Below are positions 1 through 7,318 of a stretch of 64,000 bases of DNA, piece by piece. The first letter of the stretch is position 1. Every line of letters starts with the position of its first letter. The notes under the pieces are model-generated. The model ran no database searches and was not told where the DNA came from. It saw only the letters and a list, made by a program, of their open reading frames with translations. The DNA comes from Prochlorococcus sp. AG-347-J20 (GTDB taxonomy: Bacteria > Cyanobacteriota > Cyanobacteriia > PCC-6307 > Cyanobiaceae), in NCBI GenBank assembly GCA_003281485.1, contig QCBW01000003.1, positions 1-64,000 on the forward strand, given 5' to 3'. The translations under genes were made by a program, and so were the position numbers.

Positions 1-141
1 ACCATCAACACGGCTATTAGTTACTGCAATTTCTTCTGCAGGGTTGAAGTCATTAATAGTAACTTCATTTGCTGTAGCAGACATTGGTGCTAAAAGACCT
101 AATGTCGCTGGCGCTACAAGCAAGCTTTTAAAAAGCTTCAT
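1..141 (-). CDS. Porin-like outer-membrane protein, N-terminal part only
   Basis: The gene reads leftward off the window edge, so only 47 codons are visible. They encode a Sec-type signal peptide (MKLFKSLLVAPATLGLLAP, with probable cleavage after the Ala-Thr-Ala region near residue 24) followed by a short acidic mature start. This N-terminus resembles picocyanobacterial porins of the SomA/OprB type, which carry an SLH domain and a beta barrel. That assignment is inference from the leader alone, because the diagnostic domains lie outside the window. Any secreted protein with a similar leader is possible. Confidence 0.55.
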   Translation of the reverse strand, partial: MKLFKSLLVAPATLGLLAPMSATANEVTINDFNPAEEIAVTNSRVDG

Positions 142-371
142 AAATTTCCTCACACGAAATTTAAAGGACACCTTAAAATACTGTATTTATGCCTACTAAA
201 TCAAGTATCTATGGATACATAATTGATTTTTTTGTGCCAGTTTAATAACCTAAACACCTATTTGATAAAATTTAAAAGCCAAGATACGAGTTATAGGTTA
301 AATAATCAAAGTAGTTTACTTTGATATCGTCTATCTATAAAATATATGAAAATTAAAACAAAGTTAAAAAT

Positions 372-539
372 TTAGTCAGACTTTTTAGATATTTTGAAAG
401 CAACCTTTTTTGTTTTATATCTTTTTTTCTTATTGCTATCTGGAGAATCAACGTACCATCCAGAAGCTATACGAGTATCTATTTCTTCATAACTTTGGGA
501 ATGATCTAAATTGCTCAAAGCTTTCTTTTTATAGTCCAT
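372..539 (-). CDS. Small basic hypothetical protein (55 aa)
   Basis: This short gene has an ATG start and a TAA stop. The product is soluble and strongly basic at the C-terminus (a KKKRYKTKK stretch), with an acidic and serine-rich first half and a GWYVDSP segment in the middle. No signal peptide or membrane segment is visible. I do not recognise the family. Sensible codon use and the lysine-rich tail, as in small nucleic-acid-binding proteins, suggest it is real, but no function can be assigned. Confidence 0.5.
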   Translation of the reverse strand: MDYKKKALSNLDHSQSYEEIDTRIASGWYVDSPDSNKKKRYKTKKVAFKISKKSD

Positions 540-755
540 CCTTTCGATTTCATTTGTAAACCTAATATGAATACTAGCAATAAAAAAATCTTAAGTACAA
601 ATTACTTACAACAAATAACTAAAGATTTAATATCCTAAGAGTTTTTTCAATTGAATTCTTTAGAAAAAAGAAAAATATCAAAGATTATTCCTCAACAGAA
701 AATTAAATTAGTTATATTTTTTGAAATTAACTATACCTGAGGAGCACAAGGTTAA

Positions 756-860
756 ATGACTCAATTAAAAATTTTTATGAATTCTTTACCGAGAGACTTA
801 TCCGAATTCGCATTTTTTCTTCTAGTTGGATACACGGCCGGCTCTATAGGATTAATTTAA
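756..860 (+). CDS. Tiny membrane protein (34 aa)
   Basis: This 34-residue reading frame follows a good ribosome-binding site: GAGGAG ends about 11 bases before the ATG. The first half contains NSLPRDLSEF. The second half is one hydrophobic helix (FAFFLLVGYTAGSIGLI), so a single-pass inner-membrane or thylakoid peptide is expected. It is convergent with apt. Small one-helix proteins are common in this genome type, but the family is not recognised. Confidence 0.5.
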   Translation: MTQLKIFMNSLPRDLSEFAFFLLVGYTAGSIGLI

Positions 861-907
861 ATTATTTTCTGAATAACACAATTTTCTCTTCCAAAGTTAT
901 TTGACTA

Positions 908-1420
908 TCAAATCCTTAATTCTGAATGAACAGGGAATTTAAATTTATCTCTTCCTTTCAAATTATTTAATTCAACTACCGTCAAAAGTCCTGTAACATT
1001 TTTGCCTTCTTTTACCAATAAATCCGAAACCGATTTAGCAGTACCTCCTGTAGCGATCAAATCATCAACAATAGAAAAATTATTATAATTTTTTAAGGCT
1101 TTCTTTTGTATTGAAATAGTATTTTCTCCATATTCAAGTTCATAGTTTTGTTCAATAATTAAACCTGGTAGTTTTCCAGGTTTTCTTGCACATATCATTG
1201 GTTTAGATGTTTGAAATGCAATTGCCGAGCCAAAAATAAACCCTCTAGCATCTATTGAAATTATGGCTTCAGAATCTTTTATAATTTGATTGGAAGACAT
1301 TTTAAGTATTAAGTCCCTAAAGATTTCTGGCTCTTGAACAACTTGTAGTACGTCTTTAAAAGAAATCCCTTTTCTAGGAAAATCGTTATATGTTGGTATA
1401 AATTCCGATAATTTTCTCAT
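908..1420 (-). CDS. apt: Adenine phosphoribosyltransferase
   Basis: The enzyme makes AMP from adenine and PRPP in purine salvage, in the cytoplasm. The 170-residue product has the usual family length. It opens with the family's FPRKGISFKD stretch, carries SIDARGFIFG near residue 55, and has the PRPP-binding loop FSIVDDLIATGGTAKS near residues 115-130. The start MRKLSEFI fits bacterial Apt proteins. The gene stands alone between two small accessory genes and shows no sign of decay. Identification is secure from these motifs; other type I phosphoribosyltransferases lack this combination. Confidence 0.92.
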   Translation of the reverse strand: MRKLSEFIPTYNDFPRKGISFKDVLQVVQEPEIFRDLILKMSSNQIIKDSEAIISIDARGFIFGSAIAFQTSKPMICARKPGKLPGLIIEQNYELEYGENTISIQKKALKNYNNFSIVDDLIATGGTAKSVSDLLVKEGKNVTGLLTVVELNNLKGRDKFKFPVHSELRI

Positions 1421-1550
1421 ATTTGAATTTCCAAGAACTTTTCAAATGATTTCTTTTCAAAATAACTTAATTCTAAAAATGTGTTAAGCAAAAAACTTTT
1501 TAGCTATTAGTATTCATAGGCTAATGAATTAGGTTGAAATATAAAAAAAA

Positions 1551-2240
1551 TCAACGTTTAAATGGAAAAGAAAAATCTAATACTTTAAAGTTACTAAAAC
1601 AATGAAGAAAAATCCCTGTCGATAACAAAAATTCAAAAATTTCTTGATCATTCCGAATTTGTTGCGTTGTTGAAGCCCAAGATACATCAAAGTAAAAATA
1701 AAAAAGTGCTACAGATAGAAAATATAAAGATAATTTTTTATTTGGAAGAGCCTTTACATTCTTAAACCTTCTCCACCCAATCCATCCAAGAAAAATGCAA
1801 CTAATCTCAAAGATTGGATCAAGTAAATAATTATGAAAAAAAGGTAAGTTATGAAAATTAGTTTCTCCTTGGACATTTATATCAGAAATAGAACTAATTC
1901 CGATCCCAGTTATTCGCTCACCCCAGCTAATTTCTTCACCAGCTATTAGAAAAGTTAAAAAAGCTATCAAAAGCCAAACGATTGAATCTATATCATTTTT
2001 TCTTTTTCTTTTTATATAAATTAATAGTGCCAATAGAGATGAAATTGCATACTCTAGAAATTGAATCCACTCCAAAGGACCATCTTCGCTTCTAAACCAG
2101 TCAAACCAACTAATACCAATAATATCTCTTCCGTAAGGAAGAATATATAAAAAGCCATAAATAAAAAATAAATAATAAATAGGGAATAAGCTCACTTGAG
2201 GAATTATTTCTCCCCATGGTGTTTTAATTTTTTTTGGCAT
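1551..2240 (-). CDS. Six-helix membrane protein with GEEISW motif, copy 1
   Basis: This 229-residue protein has about six hydrophobic segments (near residues 18-36, 57-76, 86-101, 137-155, 171-188 and 203-220). The most conserved part, AGEEISWGERITG followed by NVQGETNFHNL (about residues 100-132), sits after helix 3 and is rich in Glu, His and Asn, as in a membrane-embedded active or metal site. A second member lies at 16734-17405 and shares the TPWG start, EWLQF/EWIQF, GEEISW, QGETNFHNL and FYFYFD blocks. I know no function for the family. Having two copies in one island suggests duplication or independent acquisition. Confidence 0.75.
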   Translation of the reverse strand: MPKKIKTPWGEIIPQVSLFPIYYLFFIYGFLYILPYGRDIIGISWFDWFRSEDGPLEWIQFLEYAISSLLALLIYIKRKRKNDIDSIVWLLIAFLTFLIAGEEISWGERITGIGISSISDINVQGETNFHNLPFFHNYLLDPIFEISCIFLGWIGWRRFKNVKALPNKKLSLYFLSVALFYFYFDVSWASTTQQIRNDQEIFEFLLSTGIFLHCFSNFKVLDFSFPFKR

Positions 2241-2315
2241 TTACTTTAACAAGGTTTGTTGGATTTTATACCCATGTCTAAAATAACTTAGTTTAAGCAA
2301 AAGATAAATCGTTAC

Positions 2316-2462
2316 TCAATTAATTAATAATTGATAATTTAGACTAAAATTTTGATTTTTTCCAACCCATGATTTCCTACATAAAGCACCACCAAAACTT
2401 TCAGCATTAACAGCAGTAGGTAAAGCGAGGGCTGCTAGTAGTGGTAGTAACAAGCGTTTCAT
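2316..2462 (-). CDS. Small secreted protein, probably truncated (48 aa)
   Basis: The start at the internal ATG gives a clean Sec signal peptide (MKRLLLPLLAALALPTAVNA), a leader I associate with many tiny Prochlorococcus secreted proteins. The mature part is only about 28 residues and contains one Cys (GGALCRKSW). An upstream ATG at 2498 would add 12 residues without improving the leader. The short, unfeatured mature part suggests a C-terminal truncation. A decayed paralogue with the same leader lies at 5728-5975. Confidence 0.5.
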   Translation of the reverse strand: MKRLLLPLLAALALPTAVNAESFGGALCRKSWVGKNQNFSLNYQLLIN

Positions 2463-2482
2463 TTTTAAATATTTTTTAAGTA

Positions 2483-2509
2483 AAGCGGGTGTCATCAAAC
2501 TTCCCGCTT
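2483..2509. repeat. Inverted repeat upstream of the small secreted protein
   Basis: AAGCGGG at 2483-2489 and CCCGCTT at 2503-2509 are perfectly complementary around a 13-base loop. On the minus strand the hairpin ends about 20 bases before the secreted-protein ATG. It lacks a T-run, so it looks more like a 5'-UTR hairpin than a terminator. Confidence 0.35.
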
Positions 2510-2637
2510 AATTGAAAAAAAACATTAGCGACAAATTAGCGAGGATTAGTAAATTTTCCTCAAAAAATGGCTTTTTTATAAATATTTTGAAAATTTAGTC
2601 TTTAACAGATGCATGTTATGGACTAAGATCTTATTAG

Positions 2638-2711
2638 CGGGGCGTGGCGCAGCTTGGTAGCGCGGGTGCTTTGGGAGCACTAGGTCGCAGGTTCGAATCC
2701 TGTCGCCCCGA
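2638..2711 (+). tRNA. tRNA-Pro (anticodon TGG)
   Basis: A complete cloverleaf is visible over 74 nt. The acceptor arms CGGGGCG and CGCCCCG pair fully with discriminator A. The D stem is GCGC/GCGC, the anticodon stem GGTGC/GCACT with loop TTTGGGA (anticodon TGG), and the T arm is GCAGG-TTCGAAT-CCTGT. CCA is not encoded. From base 2662 onward the 3' part is repeated perfectly at 3554-3624, so this gene is the probable integration target of the neighbouring accessory DNA. Confidence 0.96.
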
Positions 2712-2732
2712 TCAGTTATAGCAGTAAGTCTC
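2662..2732 (+). repeat. Attachment-site-like direct repeat, left copy (in tRNA-Pro)
   Basis: These 71 bases cover the 3' two thirds of tRNA-Pro plus 21 bases beyond it. They match 3554-3624 perfectly, and the match continues after one mismatch to 2740/3632. A direct repeat of a tRNA 3' end flanking a short foreign interval is the classical footprint of tyrosine-recombinase integration. Calling it an att site is inference. Confidence 0.75.
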
Positions 2733-2762
2733 AGCTAATAATATATTTAACCTAAAAAGTAG

Positions 2763-2783
2763 AGTGCCCAAAAAGTGCCCAAA
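2763..2783 (+). repeat. Paired 10-bp repeats, possible integrase arm sites (left)
   Basis: AGTGCCCAAA occurs at 2763-2772 and again at 2774-2783, an 11-bp step. The same 10-mer recurs at 3458-3467, preceded 11 bp earlier by the degenerate AGTACCCATA (3447-3456). The pairs therefore bracket the gene at 2808-3434, just inside the long direct repeats, where arm-type recombinase sites would be expected. Confidence 0.45.
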
Positions 2784-2807
2784 TAATTATGAGTTATAAT
2801 TTTGATT

Positions 2808-3434
2808 ATGAAAATATTCCTCAAAAAATTTCAATTTAAATGGTGGAGCTGGGAAATTGATGCAATAAAGATTTTGAACTATTTAATTATTATTCTGGCT
2901 TTCTTGCCCATTCTTCCTTATGAGAAGAAAGATGGGAAATTAATTTCTGTAATGGGTTTTGAAGCTAGAGAGAATAATTTTTATATTCTTGGTGATTTTT
3001 CATTGATGGATACAAATTCTGAGGAAAGGTTAAAATATGAGGTTCAAAAAACAAATAAAGTTCAAGAAAATAATTTAAGTATTTTGGCCGAGATTGGAGA
3101 ATATCTAGAAAAAAATGGAATTGTAAATAATGAAAAATATAAGAACTATCTGGACTCAAAAAATTACAGCGAAGAATTAAAAACCTGTCTTATTTTAAGA
3201 AATATGCTTATGAGTAGTACGGTTGTTGATTCTAAGATAAGAAGAGTTCTCCATGATTATGTACCATCTCCAGTACCTGCTATCTGGGTATTAAGAATAT
3301 TTATTCATTATATTTTGGATTATTTAAGTACTCCTTACTTCACCTCAGAGATGCTTGAGAGAGGTGCCAAAAAATGTAGTGAATTTGAACATCTTTGGCC
3401 ATCAGAAAAATATCTTGATATAACCTTTGAATAA
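2808..3434 (+). CDS. Unknown protein carried between the tRNA-Pro repeats (208 aa)
   Basis: This is the only gene between the two tRNA-Pro repeats. I chose the ATG at 2808; a TTG two codons upstream is possible. The product has one N-terminal hydrophobic segment (about residues 24-36, YLIIILAFLPILPY), then a mainly soluble, charged domain with a helical stretch near residues 75-105 and an aromatic C-terminus with two Cys. I see no recombinase, nuclease, methylase or helix-turn-helix motif and do not recognise the family. Its position suggests mobile-element cargo. Confidence 0.6.
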   Translation: MKIFLKKFQFKWWSWEIDAIKILNYLIIILAFLPILPYEKKDGKLISVMGFEARENNFYILGDFSLMDTNSEERLKYEVQKTNKVQENNLSILAEIGEYLEKNGIVNNEKYKNYLDSKNYSEELKTCLILRNMLMSSTVVDSKIRRVLHDYVPSPVPAIWVLRIFIHYILDYLSTPYFTSEMLERGAKKCSEFEHLWPSEKYLDITFE

Positions 3435-3446
3435 AAAAGTGTAATT

Positions 3447-3467
3447 AGTACCCATAAAGTGCCCAAA
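3447..3467 (+). repeat. Paired 10-bp repeats, possible integrase arm sites (right)
   Basis: AGTACCCATA (3447-3456) and AGTGCCCAAA (3458-3467) have the same 11-bp step as the pair at 2763-2783. Together they frame the 208-residue gene. The right-hand pair has one slightly decayed member. Confidence 0.4.
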
Positions 3468-3553
3468 ATCAAAGATATTAGTACAAATTAGGCCATACCT
3501 ATTTCCGTAAAAATCCTGATATAGCTTTAAGTCTCAATTATAGCCTTGTTTGT

Positions 3554-3624
3554 GCGGGTGCTTTGGGAGCACTAGGTCGCAGGTTCGAATCCTGTCGCCC
3601 CGATCAGTTATAGCAGTAAGTCTC
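3554..3624 (+). repeat. Attachment-site-like direct repeat, right copy (partial tRNA-Pro)
   Basis: This is a perfect 71-bp copy of 2662-2732. It begins inside the D-arm region, so it lacks the acceptor 5' half and cannot be a functional tRNA. It ends the interval that holds the 208-residue gene. Confidence 0.75.
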
Positions 3625-3639
3625 GGCTAATACATATTT

Positions 3640-3675
3640 CACGCAAATTATTGCTTCACGCAAAACTCACGCAAA
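3640..3675 (+). repeat. Three CACGCAAA direct repeats beside the partial tRNA
   Basis: CACGCAAA lies at 3640-3647, 3657-3664 and 3668-3675, with steps of 17 and 11 bp. A decayed version (TTCACGCATAACTCGCAAAAG) follows the decayed tRNA copy at 9748-9812. These look like arm-type recombinase sites of a second, different element, an inference from position and spacing. Confidence 0.4.
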
Positions 3676-3765
3676 AGTTATTTTCTCAAAATAATTGACA
3701 TAACTTTAGGAGATAGTCAGGTATTTGGTTCTGCCCGACTTATGGTGTAACTATCAAGAGGTTTT
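3676..3765 (+). repeat. Island flank repeated near 10306-10398
   Basis: The stretch from AGTTATTTTCTC through GGTATTTGGTTCTGC and GACTTATGGTGTAAC is recognisable again at 10306-10398 with many substitutions. It directly follows the CACGCAAA repeats here, but in the second copy it is separated from them by the DUF805 gene. No gene is visible in it. Confidence 0.5.
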
Positions 3766-3805
3766 CTGTAACCCTTTTTTTATTACTTGGCTTACTAGTT
3801 CTAAA

Positions 3806-4777
3806 TTACCTTCCTATTCTTCCAATAGCCTCAATTGATTTTTTTAAAATTTCTCCTTTCAAGGGAACGAAACCCAAGGCAGGAGCTTTATCTTGGTATT
3901 CATCGCTGAGTAATTTATAGAATGTATCTTGAATTACCTTAGTATTCCTGCCATTACCTTTTTCATAAGCAAGTATCCAAGTTAAGGTTGCTATTGGATA
4001 AGCTCCTTTAGCAGCAGGATTTGGATTTTTACCTGCCAAATTTTCATCTAGATTTATTCCATTTAAAGCTATTGCGCCTGATTCAGTATTGGGGGTAACG
4101 AATTCACCAGAAAGATTTTGAAGTGCAGCAGCCTTAACATTACTTTTAATGTATGATTGGTTTACATAACCAATTGCGCCAGGGGAGTTTTGAATAACAC
4201 CTGCAACACCAGAATTACCTTTAGCACCAACACCTGCCGGCCATTTTACAGACTTACCTGTACCTAATGTCCAGGTTTTTGAAAAAGCTTCCATAGAGTT
4301 TGTGAAAGCTTTAGTTGTACCTGATCCATCAGAACGATGAGTCCAAGTCAATTTCCCTGATTTACAACCTAATTCTTTCCAATCTTTAATCATTCCCATT
4401 GCTACTTGAACAGCTTGTTCTTGTGTTAGTTTCAGGTCGCAATCGTAGTTATATCCAAACGCAATTGTTCCACCAACCATAGGTATTTGAACAAGTCCTC
4501 TAGTAACTTTCTCTATATCAGAATCTTTCATAGGATCATCTGACGCACCAAAATTTACAGTTTCGTCTATGAAAGCTTTTCTTCCAGATCCAGAACCTAC
4601 TGCTTGATAATTAACTCTAGGGCCTCCAGATTTAGCTAAGTCAAAAAACCACCTGGTATAAATTTTCGAAGGAAATGATGCACCAGCTCCACTCAATCTT
4701 TTTGAAGCCATCGCAGATGGAGAAAGTATTAATGAAATTGCAGAAGATAAAATGAGAGTTTTTTTAAAAATACTCAT
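3806..4777 (-). CDS. pstS: Phosphate ABC transporter substrate-binding protein
   Basis: This periplasmic protein binds phosphate and delivers it to the PstCAB importer. The 323 residues start with a Sec signal peptide (cleavage near Met-Ala-Ser, residue 25). They contain the family blocks LSGAGASFPSKIYTRW (about 28-43), VNYQAVGSGSGRKAF, FGASDDPM, WTHRSDGSGTTKAFT and NSGVAGVIQNSPGAIGYV, which hold the phosphate-contacting Ser, Arg, Asp and Thr residues. No pstC, pstA, pstB or phoB is nearby, so this is an isolated island copy, as is common in ocean strains adapted to low phosphate. Family identity is clear. Confidence 0.93.
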   Translation of the reverse strand: MSIFKKTLILSSAISLILSPSAMASKRLSGAGASFPSKIYTRWFFDLAKSGGPRVNYQAVGSGSGRKAFIDETVNFGASDDPMKDSDIEKVTRGLVQIPMVGGTIAFGYNYDCDLKLTQEQAVQVAMGMIKDWKELGCKSGKLTWTHRSDGSGTTKAFTNSMEAFSKTWTLGTGKSVKWPAGVGAKGNSGVAGVIQNSPGAIGYVNQSYIKSNVKAAALQNLSGEFVTPNTESGAIALNGINLDENLAGKNPNPAAKGAYPIATLTWILAYEKGNGRNTKVIQDTFYKLLSDEYQDKAPALGFVPLKGEILKKSIEAIGRIGR

Positions 4778-5071
4778 TAGCCACTTAGATTAAAGACAAT
4801 TTATTTATAGCATCAAACAAAAGACGAAATTTAAAGATTAAGAAATGGAGCAAATTATTTTGATATAATCAATAATTCTTGATATATAACCTAGCCACTC
4901 TTTTAAAACGCTTACTAATTGCATAAAGAAGCTGAGCCTGCATTATTTATTACTTACATCTAGGCTTATTTTTCCAAACAGGTAATTATTAAAAATATCT
5001 TCTACGAGATCTTCTAAAAAATTGGCAGTTTTAATGAAATTTGCTTTTATGAGTGTAGGGTTATTTTTATT

Positions 5072-5197
5072 ATGCAAATCTCATTCTTTGCAAAAGTAGT
5101 TTTGTTTTTAACTCTTTATTGTATTTCTGATTTATCAATTAAAAATAATATTTTGAGAAAGGTAATTAATAGAGCTAATAGAGCTAAAAAAATTTAA
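5072..5197 (+). CDS. Tiny membrane protein with basic tail (41 aa)
   Basis: The product has a single hydrophobic helix (FFAKVVLFLTLYCISDL) followed by a strongly basic tail (RKVINRANRAKK), a typical N-out, C-in one-pass layout. The plan matches the small proteins at 8341-8487 and 8570-8686, although sequence similarity is weak. It ends 12 bases before the next small gene, so the two may be co-transcribed. Family unknown. Confidence 0.45.
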   Translation: MQISFFAKVVLFLTLYCISDLSIKNNILRKVINRANRAKKI

Positions 5198-5209
5198 ACT
5201 TCCCTATTA

Positions 5210-5323
5210 ATGGAATTTTTAACTAATTTTTGGAATAATCAACCCACTACAGTTATGGGAATCGGAGTAGCAATATTTGTATTATTAGGAATTTATATAT
5301 CTTTACTCCAGACATATCAATAA
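5210..5323 (+). CDS. One-helix membrane protein (37 aa) with a decayed paralogue
   Basis: A short amphipathic start (MEFLTNFWNNQP) is followed by one membrane helix (VMGIGVAIFVLLGIYISLL). A paralogue at 10650-10763 aligns without gaps over all 37 residues but has TGA in place of the Trp8 TGG codon. The existence of an alignable paralogue supports this short frame being a real gene. The function is unknown; the size and helix recall small photosystem or membrane-complex subunits, but nothing specific supports that. Confidence 0.6.
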   Translation: MEFLTNFWNNQPTTVMGIGVAIFVLLGIYISLLQTYQ

Positions 5324-5324
5324 A

Positions 5325-5642
5325 TTAGTAAATTATTTTTTTAATTTTTTCTAGATTCCATTTATCAAATATTAATTTCATTTCTCTTTCGTAGTATCTT
5401 ACTTTCTTTGCAAGAGGTAGTTGTTGAATAATTATCCCAAAAGGAAATTTAAAAAAAGAAGAGACATAAACAATATAAAACTCGACAAATGAAGGTTTTG
5501 GCGGGAGAGGTAAATTTTTTATATAAGCCCAATCAATACAAGGTTTTAGTTGCTTATCACTAGCGATAATATTTTTTTTACATCTCCACCAAGAGAATAG
5601 ATAAATGCAAATAAAAATCGGTAACGGAATAAGTCGCAACAT
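5325..5642 (-). CDS. Small membrane-anchored hypothetical protein (105 aa)
   Basis: The protein has an N-terminal hydrophobic helix (about residues 1-17) ending in a WWRCKK stop-transfer, a Pro-rich middle (LPLPPKPS), a second hydrophobic region near residues 52-75, and a charged C-terminus (KVRYYEREMKLIFDKWNLEK). It converges with the one-helix gene, leaving a single base between the two stops. I do not recognise the family. Codon use looks like that of its neighbours. Confidence 0.5.
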   Translation of the reverse strand: MLRLIPLPIFICIYLFSWWRCKKNIIASDKQLKPCIDWAYIKNLPLPPKPSFVEFYIVYVSSFFKFPFGIIIQQLPLAKKVRYYEREMKLIFDKWNLEKIKKIIY

Positions 5643-5727
5643 TAATTAAAAAGGTATTTCTTCAGGGGTTGTTGATTCAAGATAACCAAGCCTTAATTTA
5701 TCTGCGGCGCAAGTAATAAGCGATTCA

Positions 5728-5975
5728 TTAAAATCTTAAATTACATCTATCAGCATACTCTTTGACTTCACTTTTAAGACTACTTGAAGTCGTACCATAT
5801 ACTTCATGATAACTAGCTTCTAATATTGCTAAGGATACAGTATCGCAAGCCACACCTTTTTCGCCCATTCTGAAATACATATCAGCCATATTTAAGCTAG
5901 TTTTTCCGCACTATTTGCATTAACCGCAGTAGGGAAAGCGAGGGCAGCTAGAAGCGGGAGTAGTAGGCCTTTCAA
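5728..5975 (-). pseudogene. Frameshifted small secreted protein
   Basis: The leader KGLLLPLLAALAFPTAVNAN is the same signal-peptide type as in the gene at 2316-2462, but the start codon is TTG and the frame ends after about 27 codons. In a shifted frame a well-formed 50-residue stretch continues (MADMYFRMGEKGVACDTVS, then SSSLKSEVKEYADRCNLRF and stop), with two Cys that could form a disulfide. One frameshift would restore a roughly 80-residue secreted protein. I read it as a recent pseudogene. Confidence 0.55.
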
Positions 5976-5977
5976 AA

Positions 5978-6262
5978 TTAATCAGAAATCCAACGATTTA
6001 TTATTGTCCCTTCATAAATATGGCCGGATGCTTCAACTATTGGCTTAGTTTCTGGATTAACAAAGATGTCGTAACAAGTATTTACTGGCCCTTGAAACAT
6101 AACGGTTGCTCTTTTGGGGTCTTCTAATGATTTGCCAATATAAAAAGTTTTTACTCCCATCTCTTTAAACATGGCTTGTTGTTCAGGAGCATTCATATGA
6201 GCTTCATATTCTTCAAAAGTATTACTTAATTTGAAATCTAAAACAGTTGTTTCAATTGACAT
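5978..6262 (-). CDS. DUF3764-like small protein, copy 1
   Basis: The chosen ATG gives MSIETTVLDFKLSNTFEEY, which lines up with the paralogue at 25048-25368 (MVVKTTIIDFQLSNTFEEY). An ATG 12 codons upstream is less likely. The 94-residue product has blocks EMGVKTFYIGKS, DPKRATVMFQGP, ETKPIVEASGHIYEG and ends in RWISD. The size and alternating pattern fit a ferredoxin-like alpha/beta fold such as the dimeric barrels. I assign DUF3764, a picocyanobacterial family, from memory of its pattern. Function unknown. Confidence 0.65.
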   Translation of the reverse strand: MSIETTVLDFKLSNTFEEYEAHMNAPEQQAMFKEMGVKTFYIGKSLEDPKRATVMFQGPVNTCYDIFVNPETKPIVEASGHIYEGTIINRWISD

Positions 6263-6418
6263 AAAAGAAGGACCTAATTGCCCCTTATTGTAGATCAACT
6301 TTCAAATACTAACTATTGGCGATGATAGTAGTAGCGTTTAATCCTTTTGCGCATGCAGTTCCTGAAGTCTTTCTCAAAATAGGAATAATATATTCATAAT
6401 CAAAATCTTTAAAAATAA

Positions 6419-6757
6419 TTAACCTGAGAATCCCATTTTCTGTTCTGCTGCCATTAATGAACCAACAAGCTTATGCTCAGCAACTTTTTCATCATCAGTC
6501 ATAACTGGCTTGATATCAAAATCTATATCAAACTTAACTTTCCAAGGAGCAAAGTGTTCTGTCATTTTTATACCTGCTGAAGCTTGAACAATAATATAAA
6601 CATTATTTGAGTAAGAGGCATGATACCTTCCCAAAACTTTGAATCCTTCAAACTCATCATTCAAAGTTCCATCTTCAACAACCTTTAAAAAAAGATCGTA
6701 AGCTGCACCCATGAGAGCAACATTCTTAAAAGTGGCAGTTACAAAATAAGTATTCAT
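6419..6757 (-). CDS. DUF3303-like small alpha/beta protein, copy 1
   Basis: The 112-residue protein starts with a beta strand (NTYFVTATFKN) and carries the block FEGFKVLGRYHASYSNNVYIIVQA, then APWKVKFDIDFDIKPVMTDDE. The two other members in this window (16093-16365 and 18629-18940) share the strand-helix-GRYH/LNRV-strand-TPVxTDEE order. Together they fit the dimeric alpha/beta barrel family DUF3303. This copy is the most diverged, with an N-terminal strand of TYFVTATF type and a longer C-terminus. No catalytic residues can be named. Confidence 0.6.
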   Translation of the reverse strand: MNTYFVTATFKNVALMGAAYDLFLKVVEDGTLNDEFEGFKVLGRYHASYSNNVYIIVQASAGIKMTEHFAPWKVKFDIDFDIKPVMTDDEKVAEHKLVGSLMAAEQKMGFSG

Positions 6758-6857
6758 TTGATAAATTAATCACAAATTATTTCTAGGATATATTGTTTAA
6801 AATTGAGTTGGGGATCTTGAAATGAATACTTCTGATTAAGTAATCACTTTAGATCGA

Positions 6858-7010
6858 ATGTCAAATTCTCACCAATATTTACCTGCTAATCCCATAATGA
6901 CATATCTGAATCTCCTGATAATCTTTGCATCCAATGGATTTTCCAAATCACATCATCTAAGAGCTATAAAATCTTTTTTAAAAAAATTGGTTAATGAAAT
7001 ACCTTTTTAA
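6858..7010 (+). CDS. Possible small protein (50 aa), doubtful
   Basis: An ATG-to-TAA frame of 51 codons encodes a moderately hydrophobic middle (MTYLNLLIIFASNGF) and a basic second half (SHHLRAIKSFLKKL). There is no convincing ribosome-binding site and no paralogue in the window. It fills the gap before the Hli gene and could be chance, given the AT-rich composition. Confidence 0.25.
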   Translation: MSNSHQYLPANPIMTYLNLLIIFASNGFSKSHHLRAIKSFLKKLVNEIPF

Positions 7011-7063
7011 CCTATTTAGCATTTTTAGTTTTTAAGATATATAAAATTTAAATTTTTAATAAA

Positions 7064-7318
7064 ATGATTGAAAAAAAAGAAGACAATATTCGAAGCGAAA
7101 GCTTTTACCCAGATAGTAATTTTTATCTTGATCAGGAAAATACCCTTAAAGAGATCCCACTTTCAAAAGATCAAATATCCAATTCTTCTAAATTTGAATG
7201 GCCAAATAGCTATTGGTTTATTGCCGAAAGGACTAATGGCAGACTTGCAATGATTGGATTTATGGCTGTGATTATTAACTACACTTTATTTGGTTGGATA
7301 GCATATCCATTTCTTTAA
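7064..7318 (+). CDS. High-light-inducible protein (Hli), extended N-terminus
   Basis: Hli proteins are one-helix members of the chlorophyll a/b-binding superfamily that sit in thylakoids and protect photosystems under light stress. Here 84 residues include the diagnostic helix AERTNGRLAMIGFMAVIINY (about residues 54-73), with Glu/Arg and Asn/His-type pigment ligands, followed by LFGWI. The first 45 residues are a charged extension, longer than in the 42-residue Hli at 30943-31071. The next gene starts immediately at the stop (TAA-ATG), so translation is probably coupled. Confidence 0.88.
   Translation: MIEKKEDNIRSESFYPDSNFYLDQENTLKEIPLSKDQISNSSKFEWPNSYWFIAERTNGRLAMIGFMAVIINYTLFGWIAYPFL

Noticed and set aside
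3554-3605. Second tRNA-Pro gene
   Set aside because: The copy lacks the acceptor 5' strand and half of the D arm, so it cannot fold as a tRNA. It is annotated as an attachment-site repeat.
4835-4842. A possible Pho-box half site (CTTAATCT on the minus strand) upstream of pstS
   Set aside because: Only one convincing 8-base unit is seen; the second unit after a 3-base gap does not fit. In such AT-rich DNA a single unit is likely by chance.
6301-6400. Protein-like minus-strand stretch ending SGTACAKGLNATTIIANS
   Set aside because: It is coherent for about 35 codons but has no start codon and no recognised family. It may be a fragment of a lost gene, but is too weak to annotate.
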